The notes under the pieces are model-generated. The model was not told the origin of the DNA, did not search any database, and was given only the letters and a program-made list of their open reading frames with translations. Shown here piece by piece: positions 17,108-24,698 of a DNA stretch of 24,698 nt (positions are counted from its first letter, which is position 1; every line of letters begins with the position of its first letter). Position numbers and translations under genes: made by a program. Source of the stretch: Acanthamoeba sp. SK_2022b (taxonomy: Eukaryota; Discosea; Longamoebia; Acanthamoebidae); the NCBI GenBank assembly GCA_027943245.1, contig JANDJZ010001738.1, positions 1 through 24,698 of the forward strand. Reading direction: 5' to 3'.

Positions 17108-17632
17108 TACATTTACCTTTAAATATATTTACAAAACCTGCCATAAGAGGCAATTGGGGCCATTTCAGAAACATTACTTATGGGAGGTACTTAGAAGGTT
17201 CGTCTTTGAAGCGGAATCGGATGATAACGTTTTTGGAGGAACTACTTAACTCTAAACTCGAACATAAATAGGTCTGGATTACAGGCCGACTTGCATTTAC
17301 TCATAAATCTGGTGAATGCACAAGAGGTTTATTGCATTAAATTCGCCATTACGCCGAATTTATTTTTATCCCCCTGAATACACATGAATTAATTTACCGT
17401 TCTTCGCAGCCCATCCACCGCCTCTTCCCCCAGGCCGGCGCATCATTTGTCCGTCTGTGCGCTGCAAATGAGAGCTAACGCATAAAACTCTAATATGCTT
17501 GGCGCCTCTATAACAAATCCCAAATCAGATGGCTAAACTTGAGGGGAAAACAAGGCAGACGGCTTTTTCGCCAGCACTTTTGCCGCTAAAAACACGATTT
17601 TTCAGATTATGCTGAATCAAGGAGCTATGCGC
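17108..17632. other. Long intergenic region between divergent csp and hglS
   Basis: This 525-base stretch is AT-rich near csp and mixed nearer hglS. It should hold the leftward csp promoter/leader and the hglS promoter, but I found no well-spaced sigma70 pair for either and no clear match to a cold-box sequence. It contains a 7-bp hairpin (AAATTCG 17339-17345 with CGAATTT 17355-17361) followed rightward by a T-rich run, and a CATTTG/CAAATG inverted repeat (17444-17449, 17465-17470). The hglS ribosome site AAGGAG is at 17619-17624. I see no convincing small gene. Confidence 0.6.
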
Positions 17633-19039
17633 ATGACCGCCCAGCAGTTCGTTTCACCTAATGAAATCCGCGCCAGATTCTCCCACGCGATGTCGGACAT
17701 GTACCAAAAGGAGGTACCGCTGTACGGCGATCTGCTGGAGTTGGTGGCGGAAACCAATCGACAGGTTCTGCGCGAAGACGCCGCACTGGCTCATCAGTTG
17801 CAAATCACCGGCGAGATAGAGCGCCTCGCCATGGAGCGCCACGGCGCGATCCGGGTCGGCACCGCGGATGAGCTGGCCACCCTGCGCCGCCTGTTCCGGG
17901 TGATGGGCATGGCGCCGGTCGGTTACTATGACCTGTCGGTAGCGGGCGTTCCGGTGCACTCCACCGCTTTTCGCGCCGTACATGAAGACGCGCTGCAGAT
18001 CAGTCCTTTCCGCGTGTTCACCTCCCTGCTGCGCCTGGAACTGATAGAAGATCCCGCGCTGCGTGAACTGGCCGAGCGCTTGCTGGCGCGCCGCCGCATC
18101 TTTACCGATCGCGCGTTGGAACTGATCGCGCTGCAGGAAGCGCAAGGCGGATTGAATGCAGCGCAGGCGCAGGAATTTGTCGAACAAGCGCTGGAAACCT
18201 TCCGCTGGCACAATCAGGCGACGGTCAGCGCCGAAGAATACCGGCAGTTGCACGATCAGCATCGCCTGATCGCCGACGTCGTAGCGTTTAAAGGGCCGCA
18301 TATCAACCACCTGACGCCGCGCACGCTGGATATCGATCGCGTTCAACAGGCGATGCCCGGCCGCGGCATTACGCCCAAAGCGGTCATCGAGGGCCCGCCG
18401 CGCCGCCGCCGTGCAATCCTGCTGCGCCAGACCAGCTTCAAGGCGTTGGAAGAAAGCGTCGATTTCGTTGAGCACGACGGCCACGCCATCGCCGGCCACC
18501 ATACCGCGCGCTTCGGCGAGATCGAACAGCGCGGCGTGGCACTGACGCCTAAAGGGCGCGCCCTCTACGACCGCCTGCTGCAGGCGACCAACGATGCACT
18601 GCAGGCACCGCCAAGCGAGAAGAACGCCGAGCGCTACTATCAACTGCTGGAGGAAAACTTCCGGGCGTTTCCGGATGATTACGCCACGCTGCGCGAGCAA
18701 CAGCTGGCGTGGTTCCGCTATTTCCCGACCGAATGCGGCCTGGCGGCCAAAGAGTCGCTGGATAAGCACAGTACCCTGGAGCAACTGATCGAGAAAGAAC
18801 ACGTTCGCTTCCAGCCGCTGGTGTATGAAGATTTTCTTCCGGTCAGCGCAGCGGGGATTTTCCAGTCAAATCTGGGGGACAGCCGCCACGCACAGTACAA
18901 CGCCGCTTCCAGCCGGGCTGCGTTTGAACAAGCGCTGGGCAGTGAGGTGATCGACGAGCTGGCGCTGTATCAGCAAACCCAGCAGCGTTCGCTGGAAGCC
19001 TGCGCGCAAGCTCTGGGGCTTGTCACGCTGGCATCCTGA
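17633..19039 (+). CDS. hglS: 2-oxoadipate dioxygenase/decarboxylase HglS (YdcJ, DUF1338)
   Basis: 468-aa Fe(II) enzyme of the DUF1338/VOC-like superfamily. The characterised Pseudomonas putida HglS turns 2-oxoadipate into D-2-hydroxyglutarate in lysine catabolism; E. coli YdcJ is close. The metal/substrate motifs fall where expected with this start: RHGAIRVG puts His70 and Arg74, and HINHLTPR puts His226, at HglS numbering; the acidic ligand is probably Glu296 in ARFGEIEQR. GPPRRRRAILLRQTSFKALEE is also typical. Three in-frame ATGs exist (17609, 17627, 17633); AAGGAG at 17619-17624 is 8 nt from the last and only 2 from the second, so I chose 17633. Its stop is 2 nt from that of convergent lpxK, without a terminator. 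It is a single-gene addition to the E. coli-like order. Confidence 0.92.
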   Translation: MTAQQFVSPNEIRARFSHAMSDMYQKEVPLYGDLLELVAETNRQVLREDAALAHQLQITGEIERLAMERHGAIRVGTADELATLRRLFRVMGMAPVGYYDLSVAGVPVHSTAFRAVHEDALQISPFRVFTSLLRLELIEDPALRELAERLLARRRIFTDRALELIALQEAQGGLNAAQAQEFVEQALETFRWHNQATVSAEEYRQLHDQHRLIADVVAFKGPHINHLTPRTLDIDRVQQAMPGRGITPKAVIEGPPRRRRAILLRQTSFKALEESVDFVEHDGHAIAGHHTARFGEIEQRGVALTPKGRALYDRLLQATNDALQAPPSEKNAERYYQLLEENFRAFPDDYATLREQQLAWFRYFPTECGLAAKESLDKHSTLEQLIEKEHVRFQPLVYEDFLPVSAAGIFQSNLGDSRHAQYNAASSRAAFEQALGSEVIDELALYQQTQQRSLEACAQALGLVTLAS

Positions 19040-19041
19040 GG

Positions 19042-20022
19042 TTACTTGGTCAGCAGAGATTCGATATCCTGCAGCAGTTGCTCAGCCTGAGCGGACGGTA
19101 GCACCGCATCAACCGGTAAATACCACCAATTAGGCTGGGCAAAGGCGCGGCACTTCACCGCGTCCTTCTCCGTCATCAGCAGCGTTTGATCGGCTGCAAC
19201 CAGCGCCGTCAGCTGCGGCTGCTGATATTCCTGATGATCGGCAAACGCCACTTCCTGCACCACCTCGACGTTCAGCTTTTCCAACGTCGCGAAGAAACGC
19301 GGCGGATGACCGATGCCCGCCATCGCCACCACGCGCGGCAGCTCGGCCGCCGGGCGACGTTCACCGCTCAGCAGGTTCACCGCGTCACGCGCCTGCAGGC
19401 GCATGGCAATCTCCCCCGCCTGCGCCACGCCGCCATTGGCGACGCGCGCATCGACGCTGCCAAGCCGCGCGGCACGCTCGCGCATCGGCCCGGCCGGTAA
19501 CCACCAGCCATTGCCGAAACGGCGCACGCCGTCGATGACCACCAGCTCGAAGTCACGCTGTAAGGCATAGTGCTGCAAGCCGTCGTCGGTGATGATCGCA
19601 TCCAGCGGCTGTTGTTGCAGCAAGGCCTGCACCGCCTCGGCTCGCTTGGGCGCGATCGCCACGGGCGCGCCGGTGCGCTGATAAATCAGCACCGGCTCAT
19701 CCCCCGCCTCGCGGGTCGAGGTATTCTGATTGAGCACCAGGGGATAGACCGCCGACTTGCCGCCGTAGCCGCGCGAAACCACGCCAACGCGATAGCCCCG
19801 CTGCTGCAGGTGTTCCACCAGCCAGATCACCATCGGCGTTTTGCCGTTGCCGCCAGCGGTGAGATTGCCCACCACCACCACCGGCACCGGCGCGCGCCAG
19901 CTTTTGCGCAGGCCACAGCGGTAGCTGAGGCGAATCAGCCAACTGAGCAGGCCATACAGCCAGGAGAGCGGCAGCAGCGCCAGATAAAGCAGCGAACCGC
20001 CGGACCAGATGCGCTCAATCAT
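19042..20022 (-). CDS. lpxK: Tetraacyldisaccharide 4'-kinase LpxK
   Basis: Inner-membrane-associated P-loop kinase, 326 aa (E. coli 328), which phosphorylates the 4' position of the lipid A disaccharide to make lipid IVA. A hydrophobic N-terminal anchor covers about residues 10-30. The atypical Walker [14 protein letters not shown] is at residues 51-63, and the conserved DDGLQH motif and SRGYGGK are present. The ATG overlaps the msbA stop by 1 nt (TAATG at 20020-20024), so translation is coupled to msbA, the transporter for the finished product. It ends 2 nt from the hglS stop on the other strand. Confidence 0.97.
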   Translation of the reverse strand: MIERIWSGGSLLYLALLPLSWLYGLLSWLIRLSYRCGLRKSWRAPVPVVVVGNLTAGGNGKTPMVIWLVEHLQQRGYRVGVVSRGYGGKSAVYPLVLNQNTSTREAGDEPVLIYQRTGAPVAIAPKRAEAVQALLQQQPLDAIITDDGLQHYALQRDFELVVIDGVRRFGNGWWLPAGPMRERAARLGSVDARVANGGVAQAGEIAMRLQARDAVNLLSGERRPAAELPRVVAMAGIGHPPRFFATLEKLNVEVVQEVAFADHQEYQQPQLTALVAADQTLLMTEKDAVKCRAFAQPNWWYLPVDAVLPSAQAEQLLQDIESLLTK

Positions 20023-21770
20023 TATTGACCAAACTGCATGCGGTGCAGCTGCGCATAGGCGCCCTGCCGTTCAAGCAATTCGGCGTGCTCGCCGCGTTCG
20101 ACGATACGGCCGTCCTCCACCACCAGGATCTCGTCCGCCTTCTCAATCGTCGACAGACGGTGCGCGATCACCAGCGAAGTACGGTCTTTCTGCAACTCGT
20201 CCAGCGCAGCCTGGATGGCACGTTCGGACTCGGTATCCAGCGCAGAAGTCGCTTCATCCAGGATCAGGATCGGGCAGTCGCGCAGTAACGCACGCGCGAT
20301 GGCGATACGCTGACGTTGGCCGCCGGACAGCATTACGCCGTTCTCACCGATCACCGTATCCAGGCCGTTCTCCATCTTGTTGATGAAGTCCATCGCGTAC
20401 GCCATTTCGGCCGCTTTCTCAATCTGCTCGCGGCTGTATTCGCTCTCGCGCGCATAGGCGATGTTGTTGGCGATGGTGTCGTTGAACAGGTGCACGTTTT
20501 GCGAGACCAGCGCCACCTGATTACGCAGTGAGGCCAGGGTATATTCACGCAGATCGTGGCCGTCCATCAGGATTTCGCCTTCCTGAATATCGTAGAAACG
20601 CGTCAACAGGTTGGCGATGGTGGATTTGCCCGAACCGGAACGGCCCACCAATGCGACGGTCTTGCCTTCGGCGATTTTCAGGTTGATATCGCGCAGCGCC
20701 GGCGTTTCCTTGGACGGGTAGTAGAAGGTGACGTTGCGGAATTCGATATCGCCTTTCGCACGCTTCACTTCGCGGGTGCCGGTGTCTTTTTCCTGTTCCA
20801 TATCCAAAATGGAGAACAGCGTCTGGCATGCCGCCATCCCGCGTTGGAACTGGGCATTGACGTTGGTCAGCGACTTCAGCGGGCGCATCAGCGCGATCAT
20901 CGACGAGAACACCACGGTAATGGTACCGGCGGTCAGGGTTGACATCACGCTAGGGAAGCTGGCGGCAAACAGCACGAACGCCAGCGCCAGCGAAGCGATC
21001 AGCTGAATGATCGGATCGGAAATCGAAGACGCGGAGACCAGTTTCATGCCCTGTTGACGCATGCGGTTGCTGACCGAGTTAAAGCGCTCGGTTTCCACCT
21101 GCTGGCCACCGAAGATCAGCACTTCTTTATGGCCTTTCAGCATCTGCTCGGCGCTGGTGGTCACCTGCCCCATGGTGTTCTGCATGTTCTTGCTGATGTT
21201 GCGGAAACGCTTGGACACCAGGCGAATGGCGATGGAGACGATCGGCGCCAGCACGATCAGGATCACCGACAGCTGCCAGCTGTAGTAGAACATCATGATG
21301 AACAGGCCAATGATCGAGGCCCCTTCACGCACCACGGTCACCAGGGCGCTGGAAGAGGAGGAGGCCACCTGCTCGGAGTCATAGGTAATGCGCGACAACA
21401 GCGTCCCGGTAGACTGCTGATCGAAGAAGGCCACCGGCATTCTCATCATGTGGCCAAACAGGCGGCGGCGCATCTGCATCACCACCATGCCGGAAACCCA
21501 GGAAATGCAGTAGCTTGAAACAAAGCTGGTCACGCCGCGCATCAGCATCAGCGCAATCACCGCCAGCGGCATCCACACCAGCACGCTGCTGTCGGTTTTT
21601 CCAAACCCATCGTCCAATAGCGGTTTAAGCAGAGACAGCATCAGCGTGTCCCCCGCTGCGTTCATAATCAACGCAATGGCGGCCACAATCAGCCCGGTCT
21701 TAAAAGGAGTGATCATCGGCCAGAGTCGACGGAACGTCTGCCAGGTCGAGAGATCTTTATCATTCATCAT
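20022..21770 (-). CDS. msbA: Lipid A flippase MsbA (ABC exporter)
   Basis: Homodimeric ABC exporter that flips core-lipid A across the inner membrane, 582 aa, identical in length to E. coli MsbA. The first about 320 residues hold six transmembrane helices. The nucleotide-binding domain shows Walker [10 protein letters not shown] (about 376-384), the Q-loop [10 protein letters not shown], the signature LSGGQRQR, Walker [12 protein letters not shown] and the switch histidine in AHRLST. Two ATG codons are adjacent (21770 and 21767); either could start, and the family N-terminus [11 protein letters not shown] favours the first. It follows comEC by 35 bases and overlaps lpxK by 1 nt, so comEC-msbA-lpxK probably form one transcript. 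Confidence 0.98.
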   Translation of the reverse strand: MMNDKDLSTWQTFRRLWPMITPFKTGLIVAAIALIMNAAGDTLMLSLLKPLLDDGFGKTDSSVLVWMPLAVIALMLMRGVTSFVSSYCISWVSGMVVMQMRRRLFGHMMRMPVAFFDQQSTGTLLSRITYDSEQVASSSSSALVTVVREGASIIGLFIMMFYYSWQLSVILIVLAPIVSIAIRLVSKRFRNISKNMQNTMGQVTTSAEQMLKGHKEVLIFGGQQVETERFNSVSNRMRQQGMKLVSASSISDPIIQLIASLALAFVLFAASFPSVMSTLTAGTITVVFSSMIALMRPLKSLTNVNAQFQRGMAACQTLFSILDMEQEKDTGTREVKRAKGDIEFRNVTFYYPSKETPALRDINLKIAEGKTVALVGRSGSGKSTIANLLTRFYDIQEGEILMDGHDLREYTLASLRNQVALVSQNVHLFNDTIANNIAYARESEYSREQIEKAAEMAYAMDFINKMENGLDTVIGENGVMLSGGQRQRIAIARALLRDCPILILDEATSALDTESERAIQAALDELQKDRTSLVIAHRLSTIEKADEILVVEDGRIVERGEHAELLERQGAYAQLHRMQFGQ

Positions 21771-21805
21771 GCAAATACCAGCATCGGAAGAAATAGCGGC
21801 CTATT

Positions 21806-24082
21806 TTACTCATTATCACCCTCTACGCCAAACCGCTGATGGTACCAACGGGGCATTAATTGTTCGCGAAAGCCTTTAATTTGCCAATCGTTGTCGAAAA
21901 AAAGTACCGATAACTGGCCGGAGCGCGTCGTATCACGCCATGTAATGCCATTTGCCCGGTATCTGGCGACCACTTTACGCGCCGGCAATCGCCATTTGTT
22001 GTAACGAGATGCTGACGCCAGCGCCACCTCAGGATTGACCGCGCGCAGAAACGGCGGCGTCGAAGACGTTCTGCTGCCATGGTGCCCCACCTGCAATACC
22101 GTGGCCGCTAAACGGTCGCGGCGCAATCGAATCAGCTGTGCCTCCGCCTTCTTTTCCGCGTCGCCGGTAAGCAGCAGGCTGTATTTCCCGTCGTCGATGC
22201 GAATCACACAGGAGTCGTCATTGACCGGCCTTTTGAGCGTTTTCGGCGGCCACAGCACCTCGAATTGCAACGACTGCCATCGCCAACGCTCTCCGGCGAC
22301 GCAGGGCAAGTGCCCCTCCCCGCGTATCGGGCTGCGCACCGTCGCCTGTGGAAACGCACTCTGTACCGTCGACAGCCCGCCGATATGATCGAGATGAGCA
22401 TGGCTGATAATGATCTGTTCCAGTTCAATACCCCGCCAGTTCAGCATCGGCAAAATATGCCGCTCGGCGGCGCTGCCTGCAGGCCAACGATCGCCGGTGT
22501 CATACAATATGCCTTTGCCGTTTTGCTCTATCACCATCGCCAGGCCGTGCCCGACATCGAGCATATCGACGCGCCAGCGGTATCCCGGCTCTTTTCCTCG
22601 CCACAGCACGCAGCATATCGCGATCGTCGCCAGGCCCGGCGCATAGCGCCACCACCAATGAAAGCGCCAACAGATAACGATAAGCCATCCCGCTATGCTG
22701 GCCAGCAGCGAGGCAGCCCCCAAATCTACCCAACCGCGCTGCAGGTAATGCAGCGGCACAAACACCCCGCTCAACGTGAAATCGGCCAACCACCAAAGCC
22801 CGTAACTTAGCGAGGGGAAGACGCCGCCGATCACCGCCAGCAAAATCAACGGCACCGTCACCAATGAGACGATGGGCACCGCCCAGAGATTGGCCGGCAA
22901 TGAGGTCAGCGTCAGGCCTAAAAACAGCGCGACCTGCATCGGCACCAGCAGCAGCGTCATGCCCAGCTGAATATGCAGCCAGCGTACCGGTGCCCAATAC
23001 CAGGCGGAACGAAATCGCTCGCCGAGCGGCGCCCATTCGAACCAAAAAATCAAACACCCTACCGCCAGCACCGACAGCCAAAAACTGTCTGACAATACCG
23101 CCAGCGGATCGCACAACAAAATCAGCCCGACGCACCACAGCCACACTTGCCAGGAAGAACAATGAACGCCGCGCAAGCGCAGCAGCATCCACAGCGTCAT
23201 CGCCAGCGCGGTGCGTACCGCCGGTGGCTGGGCGCCCACCAACCAGACATAGATCAGCGTCGCCACCCAGCCCGCGACCAGCGGAAAGCGATAACCAATC
23301 AGATGGGCGGGAAGAAAAAACTGCAGCGCACGCAGCACCGCCCAAAACAAAATGGCGACCATCGCCACATGCAGCCCCGAAATAGCCATCAGGTGCGCAA
23401 TGCCGGTTTTCAGCATCAGCGTGCGCAAAGCCTGTTCCAGTGCGGTGCGTTCCCCAAACGCCAGCGCCAGCAACACCGCCTTGTAACGCAATTCACCGAT
23501 GTTGGTTTCCGCATGGCTGATTATGCGCTGGCGCAGGCCGCAATCGCCATCCAGCAAACGAGCCTGCCTGACCTGCGCGGTCAAAGGTTGGCGCTGCGCG
23601 ATTGCCCAACGCTGGCTGTCAAAGCCGCCTTCATTGAGCTTGCCGTGCACCGGCCGCAAACGCAGTTTCAACTGCCAGCGCTGCCCGGCGCACAGACGCT
23701 GCCGTTCTGGGGCCCACGTCGTGGTAAACGTCAGCGCAGGCACCAACCAATGGCCGTCGACTCGCTCGATGCGCATCAGCGTCTGCTTACTGGCGGCAGG
23801 CTCCAGTGCGACACTACTCACCTGCGCCACCGCCGTTACATCCGGCATGCGGCTTAGGTGCTCCATTTGCCCAAGCAGGCTTCCGGCGTTGAAAACCGCC
23901 CATATGAATCCCAAACCCAGACAGGCCAAATAACGACAGATCGGCCAACGGGTGCGCAGCAGTAAACCGGCGACAAACAGCATCGGCCACAGCAGCCATG
24001 GCTCTGGCAACCGCGGTAAAACCAGCAGCGGCAGAATGCCGCAGATAACGGCGAATATCGCCAGATCCAGCGAAATTTTGAT
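21806..24082 (-). CDS. comEC: ComEC/Rec2-family DNA uptake channel protein (YcaI), apparent ATC start
   Basis: Polytopic inner-membrane protein proposed to pass single-stranded DNA into the cytoplasm. It has 758 aa from my start (E. coli YcaI 754). An N-terminal membrane pair, an OB-like periplasmic part and the Competence domain (GTAHLMAISGLH-type motif as TGIAHLMAISGLHVA) come first. A C-terminal metallo-beta-lactamase-like domain follows, with SHAHLDHIGG, LLTGDAE and VGHHGSRTSS. The first conventional start in frame is TTG 24010, without a ribosome site and inside the first membrane segment. The frame stays open to a stop further up. ICGILPLLVLPRLP, coded just before 24010, matches the E. 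coli N-terminus, and ATC 24082 aligns with its ATG behind a GGGAG at 7 nt. It precedes msbA by 35 bases. Confidence 0.9.
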   Translation of the reverse strand: MKISLDLAIFAVICGILPLLVLPRLPEPWLLWPMLFVAGLLLRTRWPICRYLACLGLGFIWAVFNAGSLLGQMEHLSRMPDVTAVAQVSSVALEPAASKQTLMRIERVDGHWLVPALTFTTTWAPERQRLCAGQRWQLKLRLRPVHGKLNEGGFDSQRWAIAQRQPLTAQVRQARLLDGDCGLRQRIISHAETNIGELRYKAVLLALAFGERTALEQALRTLMLKTGIAHLMAISGLHVAMVAILFWAVLRALQFFLPAHLIGYRFPLVAGWVATLIYVWLVGAQPPAVRTALAMTLWMLLRLRGVHCSSWQVWLWCVGLILLCDPLAVLSDSFWLSVLAVGCLIFWFEWAPLGERFRSAWYWAPVRWLHIQLGMTLLLVPMQVALFLGLTLTSLPANLWAVPIVSLVTVPLILLAVIGGVFPSLSYGLWWLADFTLSGVFVPLHYLQRGWVDLGAASLLASIAGWLIVICWRFHWWWRYAPGLATIAICCVLWRGKEPGYRWRVDMLDVGHGLAMVIEQNGKGILYDTGDRWPAGSAAERHILPMLNWRGIELEQIIISHAHLDHIGGLSTVQSAFPQATVRSPIRGEGHLPCVAGERWRWQSLQFEVLWPPKTLKRPVNDDSCVIRIDDGKYSLLLTGDAEKKAEAQLIRLRRDRLAATVLQVGHHGSRTSSTPPFLRAVNPEVALASASRYNKWRLPARKVVARYRANGITWRDTTRSGQLSVLFFDNDWQIKGFREQLMPRWYHQRFGVEGDNE

Positions 24083-24282
24083 CGCTCTTCTCCCATCGGC
24101 TCCACCATGAGCAAAAACGCGTCACGGCAAGCAAGCAGGATCGTTGAGGCGATATGTCGCCGCCAGCGGGCTTTAACGAAGATGCGGTGAGCATGGCAGG
24201 ATAAGAGAGGCCTATGCAGCAGCCACACCGCAAATGCGGCGCAGTACGCAATTCACTTGCGTGTCATGGAGAATCGCAGGCG
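24083..24282. other. comEC upstream region
   Basis: About 200 bases separate the ihfB terminator from the apparent comEC start. It must contain the promoter for comEC-msbA-lpxK, but I saw no -35/-10 pair with good matches at 16-18 nt spacing. The only clear element is the GGGAG ribosome site at 24090-24094 (minus strand). No gene is supported here; the open frames are shadows. Confidence 0.5.
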
Positions 24283-24313
24283 AAAAAAAACGGCGCCTTA
24301 AAGGCACCGTTTT
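24283..24313 (-). terminator. Intrinsic terminator of ihfB
   Basis: On the plus strand AAAACGGCGCC (24287-24297) pairs with GGCACCGTTTT (24303-24313), an 11-bp stem with one wobble pair in the RNA and loop TTAAA. Read leftward, the stem is followed by a U tract from the eight As at 24283-24290. It lies 40 nt past the ihfB stop. Confidence 0.92.
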
Positions 24314-24352
24314 ATATTCTTTACAAGCAACAACGCTATGAGCAGTCAGCGA

Positions 24353-24637
24353 CTAGCCATAGATATTGGCGCGGTCACGCAACTCTTTGCCAGGTTTGAA
24401 GTGAGGAACGTACTTGCCGTCCAGCTCAACTTTGTCACCGGTTTTCGGGTTGCGGCCTACACGCGGGGCACGGTAGTGAAGAGAAAAACTGCCGAATCCG
24501 CGGATCTCAATGCGTTCGCCCTCGGCCAGTGTTGCGGCCATGTGCTCAAGCATCTCTTTCACTGCATCCTCAACGGCCTTCGCCGGAATATGAGATTGCT
24601 GGCCAGCAAGTCTTTCAATAAGTTCAGACTTGGTCAT
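24353..24637 (-). CDS. ihfB: Integration host factor subunit beta IhfB (HimD)
   Basis: 94-aa DNA-bending protein of the HU/IHF family, nearly identical to E. coli IhfB. With IhfA it binds specific sites in the minor groove and bends DNA by about 160 degrees, serving nucleoid structure, recombination and sigma54 promoters. Family features are [11 protein letters not shown], the [11 protein letters not shown] core and the beta-arm [12 protein letters not shown], whose Pro65 intercalates into DNA. It starts at ATG 24637 with a strong GGAGG at 4 nt. In E. coli rpsA lies directly upstream; only the spacer is seen here. It ends at the terminator at 24283-24313. Confidence 0.98.
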   Translation of the reverse strand: MTKSELIERLAGQQSHIPAKAVEDAVKEMLEHMAATLAEGERIEIRGFGSFSLHYRAPRVGRNPKTGDKVELDGKYVPHFKPGKELRDRANIYG

Positions 24638-24672
24638 AGTACCTCCAAGCTTTGCAGCTAAACTACCGTATC

Positions 24673-24693
24673 GGGGCGGTCAGAAACCGCCCC
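24673..24693 (-). terminator. GC hairpin upstream of ihfB (probably rpsA-ihfB spacer)
   Basis: GGGGCGGT (24673-24680) pairs perfectly with ACCGCCCC (24686-24693) around loop CAGAA, 36 nt before the ihfB ATG. There is no U tract on the minus strand. In related genomes rpsA ends just upstream, so this is likely a processing or partial-termination element between the two genes; the window edge prevents confirmation. Confidence 0.5.
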
Positions 24694-24698
24694 CCGTC

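Noticed and set aside
17529..17615. 28-codon ORF upstream of hglS (MAKLEGKTRQ...)
   Set aside because: No Shine-Dalgarno before its ATG and no promoter support; its end overlaps the hglS leader by chance as far as can be seen.
17654..18802. 382-codon minus-strand ORF opposite hglS
   Set aside because: hglS carries correctly spaced His70, Arg74 and His226 motifs; the opposite frame has only biased composition.
23854..24228. 124-codon minus-strand ORF in another frame at the comEC 5' end
   Set aside because: It looked like an alternative comEC N-terminus, but it is out of frame. The comEC frame itself encodes the expected ICGILPLL membrane segment.

Overview
This window is a piece of enterobacterial core chromosome, most likely from Serratia (S. 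marcescens group) or a close relative. The basis is the E. coli-like gene order, close match of every protein to its Enterobacterales counterpart, strongly G/C-biased third codon positions, and an insertion between lpxK and ycaQ that E. coli K-12 lacks. The genus is an inference from memory; no database was searched. I see no insertion sequence, prophage, CRISPR array, tRNA or rRNA.

Layout, left to right. The window opens inside aspC (+), which ends at a bidirectional terminator. A leftward block follows: gloC, mepK and ldtD (glyoxalase II, a 3-3 crosslink endopeptidase and an L,D-transpeptidase), then the MukBEF condensin operon cmoM-mukF-mukE-mukB, with overlapping stops and starts. elyC (+) diverges from cmoM and converges on ycbJ (-). 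Next come kdsB and ycaR (-), coupled by an ATGA overlap, and ycaQ (-), a DNA-crosslink glycosylase. Between ycaR and ycaQ lies a 295-base gap with a well-spaced rightward promoter, a perfect CRP-type dyad and a 17-codon ORF. Then comes the variable insert: two leftward cold-shock protein genes (one canonical, one divergent), a 525-base leader/intergenic stretch, and rightward hglS (DUF1338 family). The core order then resumes leftward with lpxK, msbA, comEC (ycaI) and ihfB, up to the rpsA-ihfB spacer at the right edge.

Functional themes. Lipid A/LPS supply (lpxK, msbA, kdsB) and peptidoglycan remodelling (ldtD makes 3-3 crosslinks, mepK cuts them, elyC supports wall synthesis) dominate. Chromosome organisation (MukBEF, IHF beta), DNA repair and DNA uptake (ycaQ, comEC) and tRNA wobble modification (cmoM) make up most of the rest.

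I found no obvious new multi-gene system. The best candidates for something undescribed are the promoter/operator/small-ORF unit at 14942-15057, an apparent AUC start codon for comEC, the predicted pseudokinase YcbJ, and the divergent cold-shock protein with altered RNA-binding motifs.
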